64,000 nt of DNA from Sphingomonas leidyi (GTDB lineage Bacteria > Pseudomonadota > Alphaproteobacteria > Sphingomonadales > Sphingomonadaceae): NCBI RefSeq assembly GCF_011761945.1, contig NZ_JAASQV010000003.1:111538-175537 (forward strand). Direction: 5' to 3'. A model generated the notes under the pieces. That model was not told where the DNA came from and did no database searches. It saw nothing but the letters and a program-made list of their open reading frames with translations. Position numbers and translations under genes: made by a program. Positions 38,137 through 46,310 of this stretch are shown here, one piece after another; the stretch's first letter is position 1; each line of letters starts with the position of its first letter.

Positions 38137-39294
38137 TTGCCCAGCGGCCCCCTCAGCATCCGTCCCGTTTCGTCCAAGCGCGACATCAAGCAGTTCATCG
38201 AGATCGCCTATCGCCTGAACGGCGACGACCCGAACTGGGTGGCGCCGCTGCGCGACGAAGTGGCCGGGACGATCAACCCGAAGAAGAATGGCTGGTTCAG
38301 CCATGCCGAAGCACAGCTGTTCCTTGCCGAGCGCGACGGCGAGCCGGTGGGCCGCATCTCCGCGCATATCGACTTCCTGGCCCTCGATATGCCGCCCGAA
38401 AAGGGATTCGGCCCCGGTACCGGCTTCTGGGGCATGTTCGAGGCCGAGGACCAGAATGCCGCCAAGGCGCTGATCAACGCGGCCGAGGACTGGTTGCGCG
38501 GCAAGGGCATGACGCGTGCGTTCGGCCCGGTGAGCCTGTCGATCTGGGAGGAGCCGGGCCTGCTGGTGAAGGGCCACGACCATTCCCCCACGGTGCTGAT
38601 GGGCCACCACCCGGCGAAATATCAGGGCTGGATCGAGGCGGCCGGCTACAAGGAAGCCAAGAAGCTGCTCACCTACGAACTCGACGTGAGCAAGCAGTTC
38701 CCGCCGCTGATCAACCGCATCGTCGAGAATGGCGAGAAGAACCCCAAGATCCGCATCCGCAAGGTCGACAAGTCAAAGTTCGACCGGGAGGCCGCAATCA
38801 TCATGGCGATCCTCAACGATGCATGGTCGGACAATTGGGGCTTCATTCCGCTCACCCAGCCCGAGATCGACGATGTCGGCAAGAAGCTGAAGCCGCTGGT
38901 ATTCGAGGACCTGATCCTGATCGCGGAGCTCGAGGGCGAGCCGGTAGCATTCATGGTCACCCTGCCCGATCTCAACGAGCAGCTGAAGCCGCTCAAGGGC
39001 TCGCTCCTCCCCTTCGGCTGGGCCAAGCTGCTGCTGTGGCTGCGCAAGCCCAAGGCGCGGACGATGCGCGTGCCGCTGATGGGCGTGGTGAAGCGGCTCC
39101 AGGCGTCGCGCATGGCGAGCCAGTTGGCCTTCATGATGATCGAATATATCCGCCGCGCGGCAGTGGCCAATTATGGCGCGACCCGCGGCGAGATCGGCTG
39201 GGTGCTCGATGACAACCAGGGCATGAACGCGATCGCCGACGCGATCGATTCCTGGGTGAACCGCGAATACGCGATCTACCAGAAGCCGCTCTGA
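38137..39294 (+). CDS. GNAT-fold acyltransferase-like protein; possible bacterial ceramide synthase
   Basis: 385 aa from the TTG at 38137, which has AAGGG 8 nt upstream; in-frame starts to 37999 would overlap the divergent desaturase. The N-terminal half has a GNAT-like core (LFLAERDGEPVGRISAHID, then WGMFEAED, then TRAFGPVSLSIWEEPGLLV) and the C-terminal half a second related lobe (FEDLILIAELEGEPVAFMVTLPDLN). This alphaproteobacterial family is often annotated as N-acetyltransferase or dATP pyrophosphohydrolase. From memory, the Caulobacter ceramide synthase bCerS is an N-acyltransferase-like protein of similar size; identity with it is inference, supported only by spt elsewhere in this window. 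Confidence 0.6.
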   Translation: MPSGPLSIRPVSSKRDIKQFIEIAYRLNGDDPNWVAPLRDEVAGTINPKKNGWFSHAEAQLFLAERDGEPVGRISAHIDFLALDMPPEKGFGPGTGFWGMFEAEDQNAAKALINAAEDWLRGKGMTRAFGPVSLSIWEEPGLLVKGHDHSPTVLMGHHPAKYQGWIEAAGYKEAKKLLTYELDVSKQFPPLINRIVENGEKNPKIRIRKVDKSKFDREAAIIMAILNDAWSDNWGFIPLTQPEIDDVGKKLKPLVFEDLILIAELEGEPVAFMVTLPDLNEQLKPLKGSLLPFGWAKLLLWLRKPKARTMRVPLMGVVKRLQASRMASQLAFMMIEYIRRAAVANYGATRGEIGWVLDDNQGMNAIADAIDSWVNREYAIYQKPL

Positions 39295-39429
39295 GCGCCG
39301 CCGCGGACGGCAAGCCGGCCCGCCCCCGAGGGATCGCGGAGCGAGCCGGCGCCGGCCGGAACCGGCTGGAGGAAGTCGCGCCACGGCGGCACGTTGCACT
39401 TAATCCGCCGCGGGCGCCCTCCGGGGGCC

Positions 39430-39708
39430 TCAACGTCGCTTCATCGCCTCGATCGGATCGACGCCGAGGTCGAGCCACTCGCTGCGCGTGCGGCAATCGC
39501 GCCTCAGGATCCGCGAGCTGGTCGTTTCGGTGTTCATGCAATATTTGCGGGTGTCGGCCTTGGCGGCCTGTGCCGGCGATTGCTCCTGTTCCTGCTTCGC
39601 CTTGGCGGGATCGTTTCCGGCAGCGGCAGCAGGGGAGACGGCGCCAGCCGCGAAGGTGGCGCCCGCCAGCAGGACAGCGGCGGCGGAAAGGATGGACTTG
39701 CGGGTCAT
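39430..39708 (-). CDS. Small secreted cysteine-containing protein (paralogue 1)
   Basis: 92 aa, unrecognised. A clear signal peptide (MTRKS..., hydrophobic core, cleavage near AAA-GN). The mature part starts with a charged NDPAKAKQEQEQ stretch and ends in a conserved block with two cysteines, RKYCMN...RRDCRTRSEWLDLGVDP. The same block recurs in the neighbour at 39804-40076, so the two are tandem paralogues, probably periplasmic. Confidence 0.72.
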   Translation of the reverse strand: MTRKSILSAAAVLLAGATFAAGAVSPAAAAGNDPAKAKQEQEQSPAQAAKADTRKYCMNTETTSSRILRRDCRTRSEWLDLGVDPIEAMKRR

Positions 39709-39803
39709 GGCTGGATTCCTCGATGATTGGGGGCTCGCCGGCGAAGGGCGCTGCGCGGTCGACGCGCCGGCCCGTTCGCCGCGAAGGGCGCGGAACGATC
39801 CGC

Positions 39804-40076
39804 TCAGTTCTTCTGGACTTCCTTGACCGGATCGACGCCGGTGCGGGCGATCCACTCGGCACGCGTATGGCATTCGCGCTTGGGCATCAGCGTGCCGGTC
39901 GACGTCCCCTGGACGCAGTAGCGCTTCTGCGCTGCCTTGTCCGACTGGTCGTCGGTCTTCTTGGCCTCCTTGGCCGGATCATTGGCGCGGGCGAGCGCCG
40001 GCGATACGGCGCCGGCAACCAGCGTGACGGTGGCGGCAATCGCCAGGAAGGCGGACTGGATGGGCTTGCTGTTCAT
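39804..40076 (-). CDS. Small secreted cysteine-containing protein (paralogue 2)
   Basis: 90 aa, paralogue of the gene 95 bp downstream. GGAG lies upstream of the ATG. A signal peptide ending near ALA-RA is followed by NDPAKEAKK and the shared block KRYCVQ...KRECHTRAEWIARTGVDP. The two cysteines probably pair. Function unknown. A 223-bp spacer without other features separates it from xth. Confidence 0.72.
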   Translation of the reverse strand: MNSKPIQSAFLAIAATVTLVAGAVSPALARANDPAKEAKKTDDQSDKAAQKRYCVQGTSTGTLMPKRECHTRAEWIARTGVDPVKEVQKN

Positions 40077-40299
40077 ATCCTCAACTCCTTTACCTGCAGA
40101 CATGACAGGCGCTCCTTCCCGCCTGTGCCTCATGCTTCGCAATCGGCGTGCCAAGTTTCAGAGTTAAGCAATTTCAATGGTTTAGCCGTTCATGACAGCG
40201 TGATGACGTGCCATAACACAGCAATACACACCAGATTTTGGGATTTGTCCGGGATGCGCGTCCGGAAGCGGACACCGCCCTTGTCCGGAAACGGTCAGT

Positions 40300-41076
40300 C
40301 TAGCGGAGGCTGACCCAGGTGGGCGCGTGATCGCTGGCCTTCTCGCGGCCGCGATATTCCTTGTCGACGCCGGCCCCCAGGAACCGATCGGCGGCAATCG
40401 GGCTCAGCAGCAGATGGTCGATGCGGAAGCCCGCGTCGCGCTGCCAGGCCCCCGCCTGATAGTCCCAGAAGGTCCAGATGCCGCCGCCGGGAAAGCGGGT
40501 ACGCAGCGAATCGGTCCAGCCCTGTGCCAGCAGCGCGCGATAGCGCTCGCGACTCTCGGGCTGCATGAGCGCGTCGGTCGCCATGGCGCGAACCGAGAAG
40601 GTGTCGTCGTCATTGGGGATGACGTTGTAGTCGCCGGCCAGCACCACCGCCCGCTCCTCCGCGAGCAACGCCTGCGCACGATCGGCGAGGCGCTCCATCC
40701 ATTTCAGCTTATAGTCGAATTTGGGGCCAGGCTGCGGATTGCCGTTGGGCAGGTAGATGGACGCGACGACCAGGTCGTCGCCGATCTCGGCCTCGATATA
40801 GCGGCTATGCGCATCCTCCGGATCGCCCGCCAGTCCACGCTGGCGCTCGACGGGCTGCCGGCCCCTGGCCAGTATCGCGACGCCGTTGAATCCCTTCTGA
40901 CCGTGCCAGACGGCGCCATAGCCCGCCGCTTCGATCTCCCTGACCGGCAACGTCTCGTCGGCGCCCTTCAGCTCCTGGAGGCAGACGACATCCGGCTGCT
41001 GCTCGGCAAGATACTCGAGCAGGCGCTCCATGCGCGCCTTGATGCCATTGACATTGTAGGTGACGATCTTGGGCAA
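40300..41076 (-). CDS. xth: Exodeoxyribonuclease III
   Basis: 258-aa AP endonuclease/3'-5' exonuclease of the EEP fold, base-excision repair. Motifs: NVNGIKAR (metal-site Asn), LQELKG (Glu), YLPNGNP, AGDYNVIPNDDD (Asp/Asn) and the final ASDHAPTW (catalytic His). Length equals the family norm. Fifteen base pairs separate it from the downstream-facing erpA-type gene stop, and both run on the minus strand. Confidence 0.95.
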   Translation of the reverse strand: MPKIVTYNVNGIKARMERLLEYLAEQQPDVVCLQELKGADETLPVREIEAAGYGAVWHGQKGFNGVAILARGRQPVERQRGLAGDPEDAHSRYIEAEIGDDLVVASIYLPNGNPQPGPKFDYKLKWMERLADRAQALLAEERAVVLAGDYNVIPNDDDTFSVRAMATDALMQPESRERYRALLAQGWTDSLRTRFPGGGIWTFWDYQAGAWQRDAGFRIDHLLLSPIAADRFLGAGVDKEYRGREKASDHAPTWVSLR

Positions 41077-41090
41077 AGGGGGCCTTCCGC

Positions 41091-41432
41091 TCAGACCGAG
41101 AAGCTGGTGCCGCAGCCGCAGCCTGAAGCCGCGTTGGGATTCTGCACGGTGAAGTGTGCGCCGCCGAGATTGTCGACGAAATCGACATTCGCGCCCCGCA
41201 CCAGATCGAGGCTGATCGAATCGACGACCAGCCGGACGCCGTCCAGCTCGGCGACTTCGTCGCCGTCCTCCACCCTATCCGCGAAACCGAATTTATACTG
41301 GAAGCCAGAACAGCCCCCGCCCTCCACCGACAAGCGCAGGATCGCAGGCTTGCCCTGCTTGGCCGCGATCGCAGCGACGCGCGCAGCGGCGGATGGAGTC
41401 AGGCCGATCTCGGGCTGAAGGAGCGCTACCAT
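41091..41432 (-). CDS. erpA: Iron-sulfur cluster insertion protein (IscA/ErpA family)
   Basis: 113-aa A-type Fe-S carrier. Three conserved cysteines are present: GGCSGFQY and the C-terminal GCGCGTSF. The LTPSAAARV start and VDFVDNLGGAHFTVQNPNA segment are those of ErpA/IscA proteins. It passes [4Fe-4S] or [2Fe-2S] clusters to client enzymes. Symbol follows the usual alphaproteobacterial assignment; IscA cannot be excluded. Probably in one unit with xth. Confidence 0.9.
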   Translation of the reverse strand: MVALLQPEIGLTPSAAARVAAIAAKQGKPAILRLSVEGGGCSGFQYKFGFADRVEDGDEVAELDGVRLVVDSISLDLVRGANVDFVDNLGGAHFTVQNPNAASGCGCGTSFSV

Positions 41433-41471
41433 GGCACCGAGATAGGGAGGCGGCGCACGCGAGGCAATGCA

Positions 41472-41876
41472 TCAGCGCGCCCCGCTTCCCGCTGCGCGTT
41501 CTTCCCAGGCAAAGTCGTAGAATATCCGGAGGCGGTTTCCATCCGGATCGCGCGCGAAGAATTCGTAGAGCTTGTAGGGCTTCGCCGCGGGGGGCGCATC
41601 GATGGCAGCACCCGCCGCTGCCCATTCGGCATGGAGCGCGTCGATCTCGGCACGGTTTGCGAGATTGAGCCAAAGCACGACCGGCGGCCGATTGCCGAGA
41701 GGATCGCGATAGGCGGCGCTACTCAGGAACGCCCGAGTCGCCCCGCGCGAGACGCCGGCAAGGCCGAGCTCCCTATCCGACCAGTCGACCGCGAGGCCCA
41801 GCCGGTCGCGGTAATAGGCGAGCGCGGCGGGCAGATCGGAGACGGGAATCTCGGGGCAGAATGCGGGAAGGTCCAT
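41472..41876 (-). CDS. VOC-superfamily (glyoxalase/bleomycin-resistance-like) protein
   Basis: 134 aa with the paired beta-alpha-beta-beta-beta layout of the vicinal oxygen chelate fold: start PEIPVSDLPAALAYYRDRLG and end YEFFARDPDGNRLRIFYDF, where the Glu near the end is the usual metal ligand. Could be a dioxygenase, isomerase or binding protein; no specific role is visible. Confidence 0.85.
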   Translation of the reverse strand: MDLPAFCPEIPVSDLPAALAYYRDRLGLAVDWSDRELGLAGVSRGATRAFLSSAAYRDPLGNRPPVVLWLNLANRAEIDALHAEWAAAGAAIDAPPAAKPYKLYEFFARDPDGNRLRIFYDFAWEERAAGSGAR

Positions 41877-42003
41877 TTTCGTTTCGCCTTCGTCTCGGTT
41901 GCCGCGGCATGCGCGACGAATGTGCCGGCCAGCCCGCGCGCAAGGGCGTAGATCGAACTGGCTGCATTCTGCAGCATGACCCCGTTCGCCAGAGGAGCAA
42001 TAT

Positions 42004-43293
42004 ATGATCGTTCGCGCGTTCGACTTCTATACCGGTGCACAACAGGCGGCATGCCTTGCCGGTACCGGCACCGGCCCCGCCGATGATGTCTCCGTCCCGC
42101 TGCAGGCAGCCATCGATCATGCCAAGACCCTGACCACGCCCCATTTCATCCTCGATCCCGGCAGGCATTTCACGGGCGACAACACGATCGTGTTCGACCT
42201 GCCCGACGGCGCGACCCTGACTTGGCTGGGAAGAATCGCCTCCACCGCCACCGCCAAGCCGGCGGTCGTCATTGGCAGCGAGGCCGGGAACCGGTCCAAC
42301 CTGTCCGTAAGCGGTGTAAAGATCTATCGCGACACCCCCTCGCCCGATACCTCGGGAGCGCCGGGATCGGGCGGCGGGAGCACCGGGGTGCGGCTGGTGA
42401 ATCTGGTGCATTCCAACCTTCAGGTCACCAGCGTCCTCGGCTTCAGCATCGGCCTGCACTGCATCGGCATGGGGCACGGATTCGCCTATAACGTCGTGAC
42501 GTTCGAATCCCTCGCGGACAACCGGACCAACCACCGCCTCAGCCAATCCGGCGGCGGCTATTGCAATGAAAACAACTTCATCTGCGGCGCCTATAATCAC
42601 AATTCCCAATATCCGGCGGTCTCGACGACCAACCTGCTTGTCGACAACGGCGAAACCGAAGCCTTTGCCTTGAACAACAACGTCTTCCTCAAGCCTTCCT
42701 TCGAGGACAATGCGAGCCCGGCCGGCGGAGTCGTCGCCGCAACGATCAACGGCGAAAGCAACATGCTGATCCAGCCGCGCGTGGAGAATCCCGGAGGACA
42801 GGCGACCTATCAGATCCAGTTCACGGCGAATTCGCGGGACTGCTGGATCCTCGGCGCGGGCTTCGGCCTGGGCCAGGCCAATATCTCCGACCTGGGCGGG
42901 CGCAATTGCTACACCACCGCCGAAGGCCAGGTGCTGACGCGCTCGACGGCGCCGGACCCGAGCAAGTCGGTACTCACGCTGCGCAGCACCAATTCGAGCG
43001 CCGCGCGCGCGCTGAAGATCGTCGACGCGACCGGCGGCGAGGCCGGCTATATCGATTGTTCGGGCCATATCCACATGGCCGTCTATTTCGATGCTTCGGG
43101 GAACCAGCTCCTCTCGACGCGTCGGCACGGTTGGGGCGCGCCCTCCGGCCCCTTCCAGCGCGGGGCATTCGCGCCCTATGTCAGTTCCGGCAACCCAACG
43201 CTGGCCGAAGTCGTCACCCAGCTGGAGAAGACCTCCCAGACCCTGGCCGCCCTGATCCAGGACGGTGTGGCGCAGGGATGGATCGGCGCCTGA
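42004..43293 (+). CDS. Tailspike-like right-handed beta-helix protein, function unknown
   Basis: 429 aa with AGAGGAG upstream of the ATG. The N-terminal section (VSVPLQAAIDHAKTL... FILDPGRHFTGDNTIVFDLPDGATLTWLG) has the turn pattern of pectate-lyase/tailspike beta-helices, and the body is rich in Asn/Gly/Ser with regular short strands. The C-terminal ~80 residues (IDCSGHIHMAVYFDASGN... TLAEVVTQLEKTSQTLAALIQDGVAQGW) look like a phage tail-fibre end with a short coiled coil. No signal peptide and no phage genes nearby. It could be a phage or tailocin remnant or an exopolysaccharide-related enzyme. Confidence 0.6.
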   Translation: MIVRAFDFYTGAQQAACLAGTGTGPADDVSVPLQAAIDHAKTLTTPHFILDPGRHFTGDNTIVFDLPDGATLTWLGRIASTATAKPAVVIGSEAGNRSNLSVSGVKIYRDTPSPDTSGAPGSGGGSTGVRLVNLVHSNLQVTSVLGFSIGLHCIGMGHGFAYNVVTFESLADNRTNHRLSQSGGGYCNENNFICGAYNHNSQYPAVSTTNLLVDNGETEAFALNNNVFLKPSFEDNASPAGGVVAATINGESNMLIQPRVENPGGQATYQIQFTANSRDCWILGAGFGLGQANISDLGGRNCYTTAEGQVLTRSTAPDPSKSVLTLRSTNSSAARALKIVDATGGEAGYIDCSGHIHMAVYFDASGNQLLSTRRHGWGAPSGPFQRGAFAPYVSSGNPTLAEVVTQLEKTSQTLAALIQDGVAQGWIGA

Positions 43294-43323
43294 CGCCCAG
43301 GAAGGAAAGGGGCCAAAAAAGAA

Positions 43324-43349
43324 AGGGGCCGCCTTCGCGGGCGGCCCTC
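43324..43349 (-). terminator. Terminator of the M23 peptidase gene
   Basis: GGGCCGCC/GGCGGCCC stem around TTCGCG, preceded on the plus strand by A-rich GGCCAAAAAAGAAA, which gives a T-rich tail when read on the minus strand. It lies between convergent genes and mainly suits the minus-strand peptidase gene. Confidence 0.7.
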
Positions 43350-43375
43350 TCCTCTCCTGACTCTGGAACGCGCTG

Positions 43376-44566
43376 TTACTTGTTCGTCGCCGGGCCGCCG
43401 ACGCCGCCGGCCACGCGGTCCTGCACCGAAGCGAGATACTCGCCGGTCTGCAGGAACGGGATCGGGTTCACGGCCTTGCCATCGACGCGCACCTCATAAT
43501 GGAGGTGGCTGCCGGTCGAGCGGCCGGTCGAGCCCATCAGGCCGATCAGCTGGCCGCGCTTCACGCGGGTATTGTCGGCGACGAGGATCTTCGAGAGATG
43601 GCCGTAGCGGGTCTCGATGCCGCGGCCATGGTTGATCTGGACGAGATTGCCATAGCCGCCCTGCCGGCCGGCATGGCTGATGACGCCGTCGGCCGTCGCA
43701 TAGATCGGCGTGCCGAGCGCGCCGGGAATGTCGACGCCGGCATGCATCGCGGCGGTGCCGCGGAACGGATCCGAACGGACCCCGAAATTCGAAGTGAAGG
43801 TGAGCTTGTCGACCGGCTGCATCGACGGGATCGAGATCACCGTCTGCTCGAGCATGTCGAGCTTCTTCCAGGTGACGAACAGCGCGCGGAACTGGGCATC
43901 GGCGGCTTCGGCCGAAGCGTCGCTGCCGCTCGCATTGTCGTTGTCGACCGGCTCATAGGGGCCGCCCATCGCCGGCACCTTCACATAGCGCTCGGGCGAA
44001 AGGCCGAGGCGGCGAAGCTCGCTCGCGGTCTGCTGGTAACGGGCTTCACCGGCGGCGCGCGCCTTGCCGGCCAGCGCGATCTGGCGCGCTTCCACGCGCT
44101 TGAGCGGCGCAAGGACTTCATTGGCGACGGCGCTGGTGCGCTGCGAAGCGCCCGGCAGCGGCTGTTCGATCACCTTGCGATCGCCCTTGCCGGTGAGCGT
44201 CGCGCTGATCAGCGCCTGGTGCTGCTCGACGCGCGCGGCCTGGAGGCGCGCGGCCTCCTTGGCGGCGGTGACGTCGGCCTGCATCTTCTCGACCTGCTCG
44301 CGCATCCGGGCGACCTGCGCTTCCGGCGAAGCGGGCGTACCGGTCACGCCGCTGATCGCGATCGCGCCCACGGCGGCCTGGGCCACGCCATAGGCGGAGA
44401 ACAGCACGGTGACGGTGGCGACGCCGGCGAGCAGCGCCTGGGTGCGGCCCGCGATGCTGAAACGCTTCAGGTCGCGGCCGTCATGGAAAATAAAATCGCG
44501 GGTAGTGAAAAAAGCACGGAACCGCTGAGCCGCGGTAGTGGTTTTGATGTTCGACGCCTTGGCCAT
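43376..44566 (-). CDS. M23-family peptidoglycan endopeptidase-like membrane protein
   Basis: 396 aa. A cytoplasmic N-terminus, one transmembrane helix (~42-62), a coiled coil (~85-130 and further helices to ~185), and a C-terminal LytM/peptidase M23 domain (~265-370). The zinc-site residues are present: His and Asp in HAGVDIPG and the HLHYEVR pair, so the enzyme could be active. Such DipM/LytM-like proteins cleave peptidoglycan cross-links during growth or division. The tail is Gly/Val-rich. Confidence 0.9.
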   Translation of the reverse strand: MAKASNIKTTTAAQRFRAFFTTRDFIFHDGRDLKRFSIAGRTQALLAGVATVTVLFSAYGVAQAAVGAIAISGVTGTPASPEAQVARMREQVEKMQADVTAAKEAARLQAARVEQHQALISATLTGKGDRKVIEQPLPGASQRTSAVANEVLAPLKRVEARQIALAGKARAAGEARYQQTASELRRLGLSPERYVKVPAMGGPYEPVDNDNASGSDASAEAADAQFRALFVTWKKLDMLEQTVISIPSMQPVDKLTFTSNFGVRSDPFRGTAAMHAGVDIPGALGTPIYATADGVISHAGRQGGYGNLVQINHGRGIETRYGHLSKILVADNTRVKRGQLIGLMGSTGRSTGSHLHYEVRVDGKAVNPIPFLQTGEYLASVQDRVAGGVGGPATNK

Positions 44567-44689
44567 GATTCCCCGGCAAGTTTCATGGAAGCAAGCACCG
44601 AAACGCGACCCGGTTGCCGTACTTCAATTGTCACCACGTCGCAGGAAGCAGCCCCTCCGCCTCTGGACGGTGGCTTGTGGCCCGAGGAA

Positions 44690-45490
44690 TCAGTCCACGG
44701 CAAGAGGTTGGTAATAATCGCGGGACAAACCGGCTGAGTCGCGCGCCGAGTCGTTGAACGGAGGCTTAAGCAAGCCGCCGAAATGGCGCGTCACCAACGC
44801 CTGCCAGGTTGTTTCGGGCGCGAAACCCTTTTCGCGGCACGCTGATTCGAACCACCGGGTCCCAGCGCGAACGTGCCGCACCTCGTCGTTCAGAATACGT
44901 GTGAGGATGCGCGCCGTAACTGCATCATCTGCCGCCAGAAATCGCTCGATCGTTGCCGGCGTCACGTCGAGCCCGCGCGCCTCCAGCACCATCGGCACCA
45001 CCGCCAGCCGGGCGAGCGGATCATGCGCGGTCTCGGCCGCCGCGTCCCACAATCCGTCATGCGCGGGCATCGCGCCATAATGGCTGCCGAGGTTTCGTAG
45101 CCGCCGGTCGAGCAGGGCGAAATGCATCGCTTCGTCAGCGCCGACCTGCATCCAGTCATCCGTGAAACCGCGCGGAAACCGCTCGCCGAAGCGCCCCGCG
45201 GCGTCGAAGGCCAGATCGATCGCGGCGAATTCGATATGGGCAAGCGCATGGATCAGCGCGATGCGCCCGCGTTCGGAGCCGCCCTTGCCGCGCTTGGGCA
45301 TGCGGTTGGGCGGGAGCAGCTCCGGCTTGTCGGGGCGTGCGGGGCGATCGGGCATCGCCACGTCGAATGCGAAGGCCAGCCGTCCCAGCCGCCAGTCCCG
45401 CGCGGCGGCGCGGGCGGCCTTTACCTTGTCGGCCGGCGCCGCGGCGGCAAGCACCGCGCGGCAGGCCTGGGCAATGGTGCGCCGGGTCAT
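44690..45490 (-). CDS. DUF455 ferritin-like protein
   Basis: 266 aa. The ATG at 45490 begins the usual MTRRTIAQACRAVL. Di-iron ligand patterns of a ferritin-like four-helix bundle are visible: ALAHIEFAAIDLAFD, GADEAMHFALL, VPMVLEARGLDVTP and NDEVRHVRAGTRWF, the spaced E...ExxH set typical of DUF455. The family is related to MiaE-type tRNA hydroxylases, but no function is established. It follows the TonB-C-like gene by 1 bp and probably shares a transcript with bcp. Confidence 0.87.
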   Translation of the reverse strand: MTRRTIAQACRAVLAAAAPADKVKAARAAARDWRLGRLAFAFDVAMPDRPARPDKPELLPPNRMPKRGKGGSERGRIALIHALAHIEFAAIDLAFDAAGRFGERFPRGFTDDWMQVGADEAMHFALLDRRLRNLGSHYGAMPAHDGLWDAAAETAHDPLARLAVVPMVLEARGLDVTPATIERFLAADDAVTARILTRILNDEVRHVRAGTRWFESACREKGFAPETTWQALVTRHFGGLLKPPFNDSARDSAGLSRDYYQPLAVD

Positions 45491-45491
45491 G

Positions 45492-45827
45492 TCAGATGCG
45501 GCCGGCACCGGGTGCGCAACTCTGAGGGATCTGGGGCGCCGGGACATCACCGAACTGCACCGGCATCGGGAACCAACGGTTGCGTACGCCTTCCTCTCCC
45601 GGTTGCGCGGCGGGCCATCTGAGTTCGCGTACCCAGGCGAGAACCGCCCTGTCACGCGCCGCATCGCCCTTCGAATCGAGCAAGAAGGCGTCCACCCTGC
45701 CCTCGGCATCGACCTTCACGCAGACCAATGCGGCCGTGTTCAACAGTACGCGCGGTATTGGCGGCAACTCCTGCGCCTGCACGGCCGCAGGCGCCAACGC
45801 CGCGATCGAGGCGAGCAGCCGACGCAT
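45492..45827 (-). CDS. Small secreted TonB-C-terminal-like protein
   Basis: 111 aa with a signal peptide (MRRLLASIAALAPAAVQA-QE). The mature domain, VCVKVDAEGRVDAFLLDSKGDAARDRAVLAWVRELRWPAA, follows the pattern of TonB C-terminal or energy-transducer-like domains, but there is no transmembrane anchor and no proline-rich linker. Its ATG overlaps the bcp stop by 1 nt (TGATG), so it is co-translated with the peroxiredoxin. Role unknown. Confidence 0.75.
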   Translation of the reverse strand: MRRLLASIAALAPAAVQAQELPPIPRVLLNTAALVCVKVDAEGRVDAFLLDSKGDAARDRAVLAWVRELRWPAAQPGEEGVRNRWFPMPVQFGDVPAPQIPQSCAPGAGRI

Positions 45828-46300
45828 CACCGCGCCTGCATTTCCTTGATCGATTCGAGCACGTCCACCGCATGGCCGGGCACGCGCACCCGGCGCCAGG
45901 CGCGGAACAACTTGCCCTGGTCGTCGAACAGGAAGGTCGAGCGATCGATGCCCATGTAGCGCTTGCCGTAGAGCTGCTTCTCCACCCATACGCCGAACGC
46001 TTCCATCGCCTTGCCCTCGGTATCGGTCGCGAGCGGCACGGTGAGGTCGTATTTGTTGATGAACTTCTGGTGCTTGATCGGCGGATCCTTGGAAACGCCC
46101 AGCACCTCGGCGCCCAGTGCCGCGAACTCGGGCAGCAGCGCCGAGAAGTCCTGCGCCTCGCGCGTACAGCCCGAAGTATCGTCCTTCGGATAGAAATAGA
46201 GGACGAAGGGCTTCCCCACCTTGTCCGCGAGCGCGATCGCCTCGCCTTCGGTCCCGTCGAGATCGACCGCGGGGATCTTGTCGCCTTCCTCGATAGCCAT
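45827..46300 (-). CDS. bcp: Peroxiredoxin of the Bcp/PrxQ type
   Basis: 157-aa thiol peroxidase. The peroxidatic Cys lies in FYPKDDTSGCTREAQDF; the PxxxTPGC motif is changed to TSGC, and the second Cys found five residues later in E. coli Bcp is missing, so this is a 1-Cys form unless another resolving thiol is used. The rest of the thioredoxin fold (VLGVSKDPPIKHQKF, YGKRYMGIDRSTFLFD) is intact. The start follows a GAGGAGAAG-like ribosome binding site. It lies 10 bp after glnE on the same strand. Confidence 0.92.
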   Translation of the reverse strand: MAIEEGDKIPAVDLDGTEGEAIALADKVGKPFVLYFYPKDDTSGCTREAQDFSALLPEFAALGAEVLGVSKDPPIKHQKFINKYDLTVPLATDTEGKAMEAFGVWVEKQLYGKRYMGIDRSTFLFDDQGKLFRAWRRVRVPGHAVDVLESIKEMQAR

Positions 46301-46310
46301 CTTCTTCTCC

